A DNA stretch of 64,000 bases. Origin: Pleodorina starrii (lineage: Eukaryota > Chlorophyta > Chlorophyceae > Chlamydomonadales > Volvocaceae). Every line of letters begins with the position of its first letter. The first letter of the stretch is position 1. This document shows positions 25,282-37,100 of this stretch, one piece after another. The stretch lies in NCBI GenBank assembly GCA_030267565.1, contig BRXU01000043.1:248001-312000 (forward strand). The letters are read 5' to 3'. The notes below the pieces were generated by a model, which did no database searches, was not told the origin of the DNA, and saw only the letters and a list, made by a program, of their open reading frames with translations. The translations under genes and the position numbers were made by a program.

Positions 25282-26178
25282 GGGCAGTTCCGGTTCCCCG
25301 TTCCGTGTGCCCGTGCCTTGGGGTGGCTGCAAGCCCCTTTGCCATTCAGGCCGCACATTCCGTTATTCACCTTGTGCGCCTACGACCCCCCGGGAGTGTG
25401 TTTGACGGCAGGGCAGTTCCGGTCCCCCGTTCCGTGTGCCCATGCCTTGGGGTGGCTGCAAGCCCCTTTGCCATTCAGGCCGCGCATTCCGTATTTCACC
25501 TTGTGCGCCTACGACCCCCGGGAGTGTGTTTCGCGGCAGGGCAGTTCCGGTTCCCCGTTCCGTGTGCCCATGCCTTGGGGTGGCTGCAAGCCCCTGTGCC
25601 ATTTAGGCCGCGCATTCCGTATTTCACCTTGTGCGCCTACGACCCCCGGGAATGTGTTTCGCGGCAGGGCAGTTCCGGTTCCCCGTTCCGTGTGCCCATG
25701 CCTTGAGGCTGCTGCAAGCCCCTTTGCCATTCAGGCCGCGCATTCCGTATTTCACCTTGTGCGCCTACAACCCCCCGGGAGTGTGTTTCGCGGCTGGGCA
25801 GTTCCGGTTCCCCGTTCCGTGTGCCCATGCCTTGGGGTGGCTGCAAGCCCCTTTGCCATTCAGGCCGCGCATTCCGTATTTCACCTTGTGCGCCTACGAC
25901 CCCCGGGAGTGTGTTTCGCGGCAGGGCAGTTCCGGTTCCCCGTTCCGTGTGCCCATGCCTTGGGGTGGCTGCAAGCCCCTATGCCATTTAGGCCGCGCAT
26001 TCCGTATTTCACCTTGTGCGCCTACGACCCCCGGGAGTGTGTTTCGCGGCAGGGCAGTTCCGGTTCCCCGTTCCGTGTGCCCATGCCTTGGGGTGGCTGC
26101 AAGCCCCTATGCCATTTAGGCCGCGCATTCCGTATTTCACCTTGTGCGCCTACGACCCCCGGGAGTGTGTTTGGCTAC
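25282..26178. repeat. 128/129-bp satellite, seven copies
   Basis: Seven head-to-tail copies start at GGGCAGTTCC (25282, 25411, 25539, 25667, 25796, 25924, 26052); spacing is 129, 128, 128, 129, 128 and 128 bp. A degraded eighth copy begins near 26180. Copies differ by a few substitutions. The unit lacks stop codons in all three forward frames, which makes a 339-codon ORF (25246-26265) that switches frame from copy to copy; I do not call this a gene. Confidence 0.95.
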
Positions 26179-26258
26179 AGGACAGTACGCTTTCGTTTTC
26201 GTCCTCGTTTACCCCAGGGAATTGTTTCACACATGCACCCAAACTATTTCTGCCAAAC

Positions 26259-26921
26259 TTACTGAACCACGCGCTTCGCCTTGGAGGAAGCCGTGTCTCG
26301 CATGTACCGGGGAGCTTGCTGCACGGGACTTACCTTTTGCTCGGCGCTCTTAACCGACAGGTTGCAGCCGCTGCGGACGCATGCAGCGGATGCAGCGGGC
26401 ACCTTATCCTTCGCCAACAGGTTGCAGCGCGGGCGATCAGCTGACTTCTTGCCGAAGTTGCTCGCGCCGCTGAGGAGCCGCTCCTCGTTTGCCGAAAACT
26501 CGTAGGGCTGAAACTTGCGATGAAGCTTCTTGCCGCTAAGCCAGCAAAAGCCATTCATGTGGCTGACGAGGCGCTCATCGTCGGCGTAGCCCTGCGCCTT
26601 GGTGATGGCCGAGGGCGTGGCCGCTGTTCCGCTGAAGTCGCCCATGCGGCTGAGGAGCTGCTCCTCGTTTGCCGAAAACTCGTAGCGCTGAAACTTGCGC
26701 TGAAGATCTTTGACGTTAAGCCAGCAAAATCCATTGATGTGGCTGACGAGGCGCCCTTCGTCCGCGTAGCCCGGCGCTTTGGTGATTGCGCACATGGCCG
26801 AGGGCGTGGCTGCTGCTCCGAGCTTGCTGCCCAAACGCTCCGTATAGCGATTTGCACCAATGAGCGAGCTCCGGGCAGTGACGGGCTGGACGGCCTTGAG
26901 GAAGAAAAACCGGAGCGCCAT
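26259..26921 (-). CDS. Hypothetical protein with two 60-aa repeats, possibly mitochondrial
   Basis: I do not recognise this family. The ATG at 26921 opens a 220-codon frame ending in TAA at 26259. The N-terminus (MALRFFFLKAVQPVTARSSL) is hydrophobic, Arg-containing and free of acidic residues, as in mitochondrial presequences. Two repeats follow: ATPSAMCAITKAPGYADEGR to LLSRMGDFSG, and ATPSAITKAQGYADDERL to LLSGASNF. They share LVSH.NGFCWL, RKFQ.YEFSANEE and LLS. At DNA level the copies are 180 bp apart, an in-frame tandem duplication. The C-terminus is Lys/Ser/Cys-rich. Changes between copies are partly conservative, which favours a real protein. It sits beside the satellite and inside the block bounded by the 122-bp repeats. 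It may be one exon of a longer gene. Confidence 0.55.
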   Translation of the reverse strand: MALRFFFLKAVQPVTARSSLIGANRYTERLGSKLGAAATPSAMCAITKAPGYADEGRLVSHINGFCWLNVKDLQRKFQRYEFSANEEQLLSRMGDFSGTAATPSAITKAQGYADDERLVSHMNGFCWLSGKKLHRKFQPYEFSANEERLLSGASNFGKKSADRPRCNLLAKDKVPAASAACVRSGCNLSVKSAEQKVSPVQQAPRYMRDTASSKAKRVVQ

Positions 26922-27994
26922 CTGTTGAATGAAGCTTGAGAGACGAGGTCGAAGAAGACAGATAGACTCCAGTGCAAATTATATGCCTGCAACGTTTATT
27001 GCAGCGGTGCAGGATAGTGTTGTGAGTCCGCGCTGCCAGCTAAACATCAACTCTAAGGATTTGTACGGTGATCGGCCAGGTACTTACGCCAGGACCCGAG
27101 AGCTTTGGGGGCACGATGCCATATGCATCATGAAGGCAAATATGCGGAATCTTACGGTATTTCGCGATGCAGTTTCAGTGCGTACACGGCCGGCAAGTCA
27201 TCGTTCCGGACGAATGTGAAGGCGCGGCACGGGCCTGGCCTCACCACGAGAGCGCGCAGATGGTAGCCAGTCGGCTTGCGGCATGGACAGTCAGTTTTGG
27301 GCGCAAACCATCCACGCGCGGCCTCCCTTTCGCCACAAAGGCGCTACTCACCTAGCCCGACCCGGGGATACCCAAGTTCTGCCATGACCCCTAAGGGCTC
27401 AAGAGGTGGCAACACGAGGCTAACTAAAGGGTGTGGGCTGAACTCGGAGGGGAGGGAGGGGCGCTGAGGCCCGCCCGGGCTCTCGCGCGTGGATGTGGAT
27501 GTGGACGAGGGCGTGAGAATGCAGGGTGCTGCTGGCTCTGGCCTGCACACTGACGTGCTCGGCCGCAGGCGTGCGCGTTGCAGCTGCCTGCGTGCCTGGC
27601 AGGTACGGGTACGTCGGCTCTGGGACGCCTGTGAATCAGCGCACTTGGGCCCCCATGCGGCTATCCGTGTGAGGGGGGGTGGGGCCCATTTAAAGGTTGG
27701 TGAGGCGTCGTTGCTTCCCTGATCTAGCTGTCTGCGGACTACGAGCCCCGGTTACGAGTCGTGCCGTGGATTTCTGTCCTGATGCCTTCCGGCCTGGAAC
27801 CAGACGGCATGCGGCCGCGTATCGGGTTCACCGCCCGCGGGAGGCAGGATAACCGCATGCGAGCTCCACAAACCATGCCTGCCGTACTCGAGGATCGTGG
27901 TGCAAACAGCCTCATCACACGCCCCCCGACTCCTGGCTCCCCTCCGAAGGCCAGGGCGGAGGAATCCGTGTGCACGAGCAATGCGCGCCGTTAC
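26922..27994. other. Stretch between the repeat-protein ORF and repeat copy B
   Basis: Should include the promoter of the 26259-26921 ORF. Small ORFs on both strands around 27740-28000 have no recognisable domains. Nothing else supported. Confidence 0.4.
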
Positions 27995-28116
27995 CGCGGC
28001 TCTTGATGCTGCGCCGGAACTAACGGATTTACATACCGTACTTTACCCATCTCGGTAGGGGCCACCGCGGCGGCGAAACGCTAACCCGACGTCTACCTGT
28101 CAGCCTAGTGACCGAC
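27995..28116. repeat. 122-bp dispersed repeat, copy B
   Basis: Second copy of the 122-bp repeat, direct orientation relative to 23973-24094 and 4,022 bp from it. The sequence after the copies diverges at once (AGGCTTTG here, GCAGCACA after copy A). Confidence 0.9.
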
Positions 28117-28582
28117 AGGCTTTGTTGCGGTGGCTATTACAGAGGTTGTTGCTACAGTGTGCGACCTTCATGACCCGTAGCGTTTCTGCTGCTGCTCCCA
28201 CATCAAGGCCCCCGCCTGGCTCTACCGGTCAGAGGCTTCGGAGCAAATTGTTACAACAACAACAACAACAACAGCAACGATAGCAATAACAGCAATAACG
28301 GTCCTCCGCCGCCGCCGCCCGCAGTTGGGCCCAGGTGTGACACACACACACACACCCCGAGCGACTACCTTCAGACTACAACGTCCGCAGGGCTTCTTCT
28401 TTCATTGTTGCGAATTCACTCTTTAAACCCCTCCCGAGCGGCGCGCCGCTAGCCGTGTGTCCCATCTCCGCGCGTCCGGCCTGAAGGAGGCCTGTCTAGG
28501 AATGCCCCACCCCCCAACCCCCCAACCCCTCACCCCCCCCCATTCCCCCACCCCACCCCACCCCCCACCCCCATGGCGCCGC
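28117..28582 (-). other. Probable 3' UTR region of ADAT1-like gene
   Basis: Downstream of the ADAT1-like stop on the minus strand. TGTAA, the usual poly(A) signal of volvocine algae, occurs on the minus strand at about 28248-28252 and 28135-28139. An (ACA)n stretch (28252-28275) and C-runs (28505-28570) also lie here. Confidence 0.4.
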
Positions 28583-29769
28583 TCACGCCATCACCGTGTC
28601 GGGTGGTGACGCCACTGCCGCCGCCGCATCTGCACCCGCCGACGGTCCGTCTGAGACCGCCGGTTGCGCATCCGCCGCCGTGCCCGCCGCCGGCGCAGTC
28701 ACGGTCGACGGTTGCGCCGCCGCTGGCGCCACCGCCACCGCCACCGCCGGCATGTTCGCGCCCGTGGTCCCCTGCGCCGCCTTGAAGTCCTGGTGTCCGG
28801 GGGGCTTGGGCAGCCACATCGCGAACATGCCGGGGGGGCGGCGCAGTGCCGACCAGGTGGCGCAGTACCTGCCGCCCAGCAACCGCTTCATCTCGCAGTA
28901 CGGCACGTCGTGCCAGTCCGCAGCGCCTCCGCCTCCGCCTCCGCCGGGCTCATGCGCGGTGCGCTCCGTTGCGGTGTCTGCAGACTGTGGCGGGGCGGCC
29001 TGCGTGACGATGACGACGGCCGGGCGGGAAGGAGGCGAGGAGGGAGGGACGGTCGAGGGAGGGTGGGGCATCCCGAAGGTGGCATCCCCGGGTGGTCTGA
29101 ACACAGCACCCCTCTAGTCAACCGGCAGCAACCCCACCTTCCCCCCCAACACCCGGTTGCATGAGACACCGCCTGAAGCCACCTGGCGTGGCGCTCAACC
29201 CGTCAGTCTGAGCTCCTGAGTTGCCCCCGCCCGCCCGCTCGCCCGGTTCAACCCGCCCTACGTGTTGGCACCCAAGCTAGTCTCTGGTTCAGTTGATCTT
29301 CCCCATCTCGACCCCCAACGGCCACGAGGATCAAAACCCGAACCACCACCACCATCACCACCACCACCACCATCACCTGCGGCAGCGGCTGCGGAACCTC
29401 GGGAGCTGCCCCAGGTGCCTCTGCCCCTGCTGCCCCTGCTGCTGCTGTCTGCAGTAGCGCCAGCACTCGGCGCTGCATGGCCGCCCGACACAGCCGCGAT
29501 CGGGTCCGCTCTGAGGCCCAGGCGGGGCCGCGCTTGGCCGCACCCGCCCGCCGCCCCTCCACCGCCAGCGTCACCTCGGCTTCTCCCCCGCGAGCAGCTC
29601 CCACCGCGGCCCACCGCCGCAGCAGCGACACCGCCGGAGGCCCAGGCGGCGGCGGCGACGCCGGGCGGCCGTCCCCCGGCCTCGCGGGCTGCTGCTCCGC
29701 CGCTGACTGCGCTGCCATCTCCGCAGTCGTCGTCGCAGTCGGCATCGCCGTCCAGATGGGCTGCTGTTG

Positions 29770-29813
<44 letters not shown>

Positions 29814-31904
29814 GGGTTTGTTGCATTAGCAGCCGCATGCAGGCACCCGGGGGTGCTGACCAATTGATGGACACGCCTGAATGAACAGGGAGCGGGAGGG
29901 AAGGGAAGGGAGGGAGGGAGTAAGGGGCAGCAAAGATGAGGGCGGAGGGGGAGACGGGGGGCGGGGGAGCTGTGTTGGCAGGCGGCAGCCTCGCGAGTAG
30001 CCGGGGGGCGGGACTTTGGGGGGCCGGGGAGGGGGACCTCGCGTGGTGCTGAGCCAGGCAGGCCTCAGACGGTGCAGCGGTGTGTGTGTCCGCAGCCAAT
30101 GGCGCCAGCACGGCGGGAGGAGCAGCAGCAGCGCCAAGGGTACTGAGTCGCCGGGAGCGCGGCGCTGGCCATCAAGGGGGGTGGGAGCCGCACCGCACCG
30201 CACTCGTCCCGCCTGCCCGCACTGGGGGCACCGCCCCCCCCATAGGTAACCCACACATCGCCCCCCACACATCGCCCCCCACACATCGCCACCCACACAT
30301 CGCCCCCAACACCGCCCCCCACATCGCCCCCCCATTGGTAACCCACCCACCCGAGGGAACCTTCCGGGCAGCGTCCGGGCTCAGCGCCAGGGCGGCCGCC
30401 GGAGAGGGCAGCGCCACCACCCGGGGGGCCCGCACCCCAAGCGCCTCACTCCTGCCAGCCGCCCGCCCAACCGTCGCCGCCGCCGCACATGACCCCGCCT
30501 CCGCCTCCGCCGCCCCTGCCGCCTCCCCTGCCGCCGCTGCTGCCACGGACGGATCCCCCAGCAGCCGCGTCTCAAACGCCCGCCGCGCCGCCGCCTCCAC
30601 CGCCGCCCTGGCCGCCTCGGCGCCTGCGTGGCGGCGAGGGTCGGGGAAAGCGTGCATCAGCGTCCGCATTCGCACAACCGCAAGGGGCCTCGCTGGGGGT
30701 GGGGTCTCCAATGGCCCTCATCACTATACCCTAAGTGAGCCCCTTCTCGCGCGCGACGCTGCGGGTCGCCGTGATCCCGTTCCCGCCCTGCACCGGCGTC
30801 CTACCCTGCGCTCATCCAACCCCCACCCCACCCCACCCCACCCCACCCCACCCCATGATGCGGCATTTGGAGGAGCGCGCCCGCCCTTCCCTCCCTCCCA
30901 TACACACTCCCCTTCCCTATCCCCTGCGCATGTAAGCCAGTCAACAACAACAACAATAACCACAATAACCGCAAAATTGCCCATTTGTACTGTTTCCCAG
31001 TTTAGTTTCGTCCTTCCCCCCCACCGCCGCCCGCCCCGCACACGCCCGGGCCCCTCCCCCCCTTTTCCCCCCCCCTCCCCCCCCCGCGCACACGCACCCG
31101 CCGCCGCCTCCATGGCGGGTGTGGCTCCGATGGCCATCAGCTGTACGAACAGCGGCTCATGCAGTACACCACTCAGCAGGGCGCCCTGGATGGATGGATG
31201 GATGGAGGAGGAGGAGGAGAGGTAGCCCTGGTTGGACAGGTCTGAGCGCCTGGAAGCTAACCAACAGCCTGGTTGGTTGGTTGGTTGTGATAAAAATCAT
31301 GCACCGTCTACCCCCCGGCTACAACAGAACAGCTTCCGAGGTGGGTGACAACCGACTGTGACATCTACAAAATAACGGAGCGGGTGACACAGTATTACGA
31401 CAGCCTCCGGATTCGGATTCGGATTCGGGTGGTGGACCGACAAAGAAGATCCACTGGAGACGTCGATGCGCTGCTGCTGCTGCTGGGTAGGTGGGTGGGT
31501 GGGTGGGTGGGTGGGTGAGTGGTGAGGCAGAGAGCTGAGAAGCGCTGAGAAGTAACTGTGCCGAGCGGGGTGTGCCATCCAGTTCTTACTACCCGACTCG
31601 CCCACCCGCCGAATGACGAAGGGGGAACAACAGTCCCCAAGACACGGGGGCGTGGTTTGGACTGATTAAGGGGGGAGGCGGGAGGGGGTGATAAAGACGA
31701 AACCGCCTGAAGAGGGGAAGGGGTGCGGGCGCGGGTGGGGGTGCGGGTGGGGGTGCGCAGCGGCGCACACTCATTCACAGACTGACACAAGGCGCTGAGG
31801 GACAAGGACCGGGAGAAGGGGCGGCGGCGGCGGCGGTGATGACGCGCGGGGGGCTGGGCGGGTGCCTGGGACGGGCTGGGGTCTGTGATTTCATGTTTGC
31901 CCGC

Positions 31905-31936
<32 letters not shown>

Positions 31937-33853
31937 TCACACACACACGCGCTCCCCCACCCACCCACCCACACGCGTACTCGCCGGCACGTGCATGCCT
32001 CCCCTCCCTTGCGCCCCCCACCACACTCTCAAGGCACGCGCGTATGCCCACCCGCCTGCCCGCACATGCACACAGCCCCCTCCCCCCCAGCCCCCTCCCC
32101 CCCCCGCCCTTCACTCCCGGCCCTACCTGCACCCCCAGGCAGCCCCACCGGGCTATCTTGTCGCTGCAGCTGAGGGACAGAGTCGCATCCCCCCGCCCTG
32201 GCTTCCGCCGCACCGCCCCCACAGCAAGCAGCTGCTCCCCATCCCCCTCTACGTCACCAGCCTGGGGGACACGAGGAACCAGAACGCAGCTGCCGCCGGC
32301 AGCGGAGGCGGCGGCGGAGGCCGCGGCGGCGGAGGCTGCGGCGCACGGCCGCTGACCTGTACTGCAAGATGTGGCGCCGCCGCCGGCAAAAGGCGCCGCA
32401 GTGCTTCTTGTCTCTGCCGCCGCCCCGAGCTCCGTGCCGCGGGGCGGATCGGCGGCCGCCGGCACCTCCGCCGCCGACGACAGGGCGACATCCCCGGCCG
32501 CCGCCATCAATCGGATAGCCTTTGCGCCCGTACGGAAGCGCACGGACGGCGCCGAGCCGCCGCCGCCGCCGCCACAGATGCTCGATGTCGGCTCCGTCGC
32601 CGCCGCTGCCCCTATTGCCGCTGCGCCTCCGCCGCCGGCCACCTCTCCACAACCTCCCCCGTCGCCGCTGCTGCTCGCAGGCGCGGTCGGAGCCGCCCCC
32701 TCTCCAACCCGGACCTGGGCCCGGGCCCCGACCTCACCGCCGCCTGCCGCGCACCCGGCCCCCCCGCTGCATCCGGGCCTCGTCCCACAGCCCCGCGCAG
32801 AGGGCGCCTCCCCTCCGCCTCCGCCGGTCGGCACCTGCGGCTCCCCTCCCAGGATGGACGCATCGCCGCACGGCGGCTGGCTCACGTACATGAGCAGCCG
32901 CAGCCCCCGCCTCAGCCGCAGCCGCCAAGGCGGCGGGCGGAGGTGCGGGTGCGACCCCCCCTCGCCGCCGCCACCGCTGTCGTCGTCCTCAGCGGCGGGA
33001 CCCACCACCTCAAAGACTGACACGGGACTGGGCCCCGCCCGCGGCCCTGGCGCGCTGGTGGCGGTGGCGGCGGCGCCAGTACCGTACTGCCGCTGCTGCA
33101 GCGCTAGCGTCGCCTCGCCGTACATCCAGGTCAGCAGCGCCCTCCGCGCCACCACCTCCGCATGGCTGTCGTGCAGTACGTCCCCCGCCGGGCTGCGCTT
33201 GGAGGCGCCCAGACACTTGGTGCCGGTGCCCAGGGACACGGCCACCACGGAACCAGATCCAGATCCAAATTCAGATCCGGATCCGGAACCAGATCCGGAG
33301 CCAGGTACGGGAAGGACGGCCTGATCCTGAACCTGACCACCGCCGGCGGCAGAGGCCGCGGCGGTGGCATGGGGCCCGGGGGCCGCAGAACAGGCGGCTG
33401 GGGTTGGGGCTGTCTCCGAGGACGCGGCAATCTGGGAGGAGGTCGACAGCTGAGTCGGTGGCGAGGGATCGGTCAGGGCGTTGGGGGGCTGTGCGGAGTC
33501 GGCGGCGGCGGCATCACTGTCGTATGCGATGGCGAAGCCTGGGGGTAGGTTGAACGGTCGGACGCCGGATGGGGTTTTCTTAAGCGTGAGGCTAGACGGG
33601 AAAAAGGGATATGGTCCGGCAAAGTGCCAGCCCCCAGCCGGTTCGGGCATTGCAACTGTTCGTACTAACCGTCGCAGGCCGCATATCATGAAGGGGTTGA
33701 GAGAACTCGGACTCAAAAGGCTTTACCTGCCAACACTGTGTACTCGTTCGGTTGCGGCTTGCCAGTCTTCGGAAGCGATGTGTATGCTGTGGTGACGGCC
33801 GCAGCAAGCGCCGCAGCCAGGTCGGCGTCGGCAAGGACATCGCGATTGGGCAT
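28583..33853 (-). CDS. tRNA-specific adenosine deaminase 1 (ADAT1/TAD1-like)
   Basis: Zinc deaminase predicted to convert A37 to inosine in tRNA-Ala. Minus-strand exons: 33853-33727, 33655-32127, 31185-31098, 30623-30351, 29876-29377, 28999-28583; phases agree and give about 977 aa. The N-terminus ends in LPKTGKPQPNEYTVLA, as in ADAT1. The catalytic set is complete: SLGTGTKCLG, DSHAEVVARR (H207, E209), PPCGDASI (C305) and SCSDKIARW (C539), with KPGRGDATLS just before the last motif and GALLSGVLHEP after it. The C-terminal part has GVSINWSAPP, SRLCRAAM and YCEMKRLLGGRYCATWSALR with LPKPP, as in TAD1 proteins. It is about twice the usual length (about 500 aa in humans): 200 low-complexity residues separate PCGD from VRFRTGAK, with further padding around 33300 and 29500-29800. 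The borders at 30623 and 28999 are the least certain. Confidence 0.9.
30247..30335. repeat. Short CACATCGCC tandem in an ADAT1 intron
   Basis: Five or so imperfect 16-17-bp copies containing CACACATCGCCCCC lie in the fourth intron of the ADAT1-like gene. Confidence 0.75.
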
Positions 33854-34101
33854 AATTCTACACAAATGTGCGTTGGCATAACTGTTACACAGGAAACCAT
33901 GTTTGCCCAAAAGGATGCCAGAAATGTTCCGAATGTCGTGGAGAACAGAATCGTACGCGCTCCGTTTCTGTCTTGTCTTGTCAAAGCATCAAAGCGGTCA
34001 GATTTAAACTTCCTTAGTTTTCCCCTCATAGCGGGCACTGCTAGTAACGACGGAATGACTGGGGCGCTACCTCTGTGAAGGCTTGCGCTGGGGGTGTCCA
34101 C
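33854..34101. promoter_or_regulatory. Short bidirectional promoter region (ADAT1-like / USP36-like)
   Basis: Only 248 bp separate the predicted ATGs of two divergent genes, so both promoters and 5' UTRs must fit here. The stretch is less GC-rich than its surroundings. No TATA box or other known element was recognised. Confidence 0.5.
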
Positions 34102-37100
34102 ATGGTTTTGGATACACCAACCCTACTCCAGCCTCTTCAGGCTACGGGCCAGTCTGGGTTTAGGCGTCTGACCTTTGTGCCGGCCACCAAGCCTGATGCC
34201 CATTCCGCACCTGTCGGCGTTGACCTCATACCTTTGAACGAGACTCCACAGGCAAGCTTTCATGGTTACTGTTAAGCTGTGCTTTCAACTGCAGCTATGG
34301 ATGTGGGTGTGGGGCGTAGCGGTGGTAGCCCGGGGAATGTTGTTGTTCCGGCGGCTATCTGGCGGCGCTTTGGCTTGGCAGGCGGTCGCTTATGTTGCGG
34401 AAATGCTGTTTTTACAATACCAACATGGATACCCATTATCTACTGTGCCCAACGTGCAGATGCCGGCCTTGGGCAACGGACGCGATGGGCCGGGCGTGCC
34501 CTTGCGGGCGGGTCCGGCGCCTCCCAAGCAGCAGCGGGAACTCTTTCGGGAATCCGACTTAGCACTGCAGTGGACGGCAGTGCGAAACAGGGTGAGATTG
34601 CTCTTGGGTTCAGAGGCTGTGAGAGTCGTGCTCAGTCGGAACTCGGAGGCTCTGCCCTGCGCCTGTGTCTTCAATGGTGGCAGTGCTGGCCATGCTTCCC
34701 CCGCGTCTGCCGTTGCGGGAGGAAGCCCCCGCTTTCGGTATGCATTTCAGCTTCCGGGAGCGCACATACCCCGGGTTGCACGTGTCAGCGATCGGCTTGT
34801 TGCCCTCACAGCAGCGTCATGCACGTGTACTGCTGCGGGGGCAACAATGCATACGTGGTACATGTGCATGGCAAGCAGCTTTCCAACACCAGTGCACTAA
34901 CCCACGCCTTTGCCACACACCCTCCACTTCAGGGGGCCGGTTACCATAACCTCGGAAACACGTGCTTCATGAACAGCGTTCTGCAGGTGAGTCAGCTCCA
35001 GGGACCCCTGGCACGCATGCGTGAGGTTTGACAAGCGGCGTGCTGCGCAACCCAGCGAAGAGTGTAAAGGATCTTTGAAGGACTGGGATGGGAGCGGCTG
35101 GCGTTTCGTGCCTCCCGCCGCCGGCAGCGGCCCTGGATGTGTCTGCTAATTCCTTACCGTGGCGCTGGTTGAGACGTTTCTCTGCCCGGAGCCATCCTGC
35201 GGTCTGCTGACAAGGCCGGTGCGATACCCCCGCTTTGCACAAGCTGCTTGTCCTCACAAGCCATGTTCCCGGAAGTCAGGGTGGGGCCCATCACAGCCGT
35301 TCGACTGGCTGACGCGCCTGGACCGGCCTGCCCCCCTCCCTGCTCCCGCCTCCTCGCCTCGCGCAGGCGCTCGTGCACACACCACCGCTTGCGGAGCTGT
35401 TTTTGAGTGCTCGCGGCGAGAAGCTGCTGTCGGAGATTTCGGGCGGTGGTGGCGTCCGGGGCGGGTACGACCCTGTGGCCATGACGATGGAGCTGGTGCG
35501 CCGGTCGTTCAGCCAGCTGGTGCTGGCGCCCAAGGGCCATGCGGCGAGCCTGCGCCTCATCAACAAGCGGTGAGGAGCTGCTACCTGTGAAAGATGGGGA
35601 CACGGAGAGCGCAGTGCTCCGGGCCGGGGCGGAGCGAGCTCGCTTTCCGAGGCGCCGTGGACGTGGGCAGCGCTTGCGGGTTGAGCCGGGGCGTTGGAAG
35701 GTGTTCACCTTTGTTGCCGAGTCGTGCGCCGTGCAAGGCAGGTCAGCCTTGGTGGGCGGCGACGATGTGGGTTGCTGCCGCGCTGCCGGGAAGCTGTCGG
35801 GGCGGGGGCCGGGACGAGTTTGCCGTCCGCCCGTAACAGCCGCGTGGACGGCCGCGTGGCATCGGGGGGATCCTTGTCGTGCGAAGGCCCCTTGTGCCCA
35901 CTCAACGCGCCGGTTCCCTTCCCACCCGCCCCCCCCATGTGTCGCGCAGGTTCCGGCTGGGTCGACAGGAGGACAGCCACGAGTTCCTGCGCTGCCTGCT
36001 GGACGCCATGCACGAGGCCTGTCTGAAGCGCTTTAAGCCCAAGCCGCCACCGGAGCTGGCCAACACCACCTTCATCTACCGCATCTTTGGCGGCAGGCTG
36101 CGGAGCCAGGTGGGTGGCTGCTGCATGCATGGGTGCGGCGCCGCGCAGGCCCTGAGCTCGCATGTGAAGCCCCGTCGGGTTGTTGTGTCGAGTCTGTTTC
36201 AGTGGAGGGCTCCAAACTGCTCGAGAAGAGTTGCTCGGGTGTGGTTGCGTGTAGTAGGCGTGCTGCGCGCGAGATCCCCTACCCTTACGCCATGCCTGTG
36301 CGTGCGTGCGTGCTCAGACGATTGCACCGCACGCGCATGGGTTCGTTCCGGTCCCTTCCCGGTGCCGCCGCGCCACCGTATCAGTCCAACCGCACACGGC
36401 CGTGCCGACCTTTCTCTCGCCGCGCGCTGGCATGTCCGCATCGCCGACCCACCGCTGGACGCGGTACTGCCGCTGCTGCTGCTGCTGACTCGTGGATCGG
36501 CCGCAGATCAAGTGCGAGGGTGTGGACTACGTGAGCCGCACGTACGACCCCTTCCTGGACCTGAGCCTGGAGATCAACCGCGCGCCCAACCTAGAGCGGG
36601 CGCTGGGGGCCTTCACTGCCCCCGAGGTGCTGGACGGGGCCAACAAGTACCGCTGCCCCAAGAACAACAAGCTGGTGGGTGGCTCTGTGGGGTCGGTAGG
36701 GGCATTGGGTGGCGAATGGGGGCGCCGGCCGGTCGGAGGCTGGGGGCCTGGGGCGGGGTGAGGGGGCTGGGGGTTTTATTGGGTTCCCAACCCTCCATGG
36801 CAGCCACGGGGAGTCTCTGCTGGCGCAGCACAGGCGGCGGCCGATACGGAGAACCCCCGATCTTGCTGCATTCTGTGCCCACCACGCGCGTGCTCCTTCT
36901 CTCATTGCTCCCATGGTCTCGTACCGTCGTCTTTGTCGTTTTGCACACACATCCGCGTCGCACCCGCGTGTTGCAGCACTCTCGCCGCCACTCCACCGCG
37001 ATGGCGACATGCCACCGGGTATATTGACATTCGTCCCTCCACCGGTCCCGGCTGCTGTGGCCGTGTTTGCCTGCCACCGCGGCTGAGCTGCGTCAGGTCC

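Noticed and set aside
25246..26265. 339-codon ORF over the satellite as a gene
   Set aside because: It exists only because the 128-bp unit is stop-free in all three frames; it changes reading frame from copy to copy and has no domain.
23973..28116. LTR retrotransposon
   Set aside because: The direct repeats are short, lack TG...CA ends, show no target-site duplication, and no gag, protease, reverse transcriptase or integrase was found between them.
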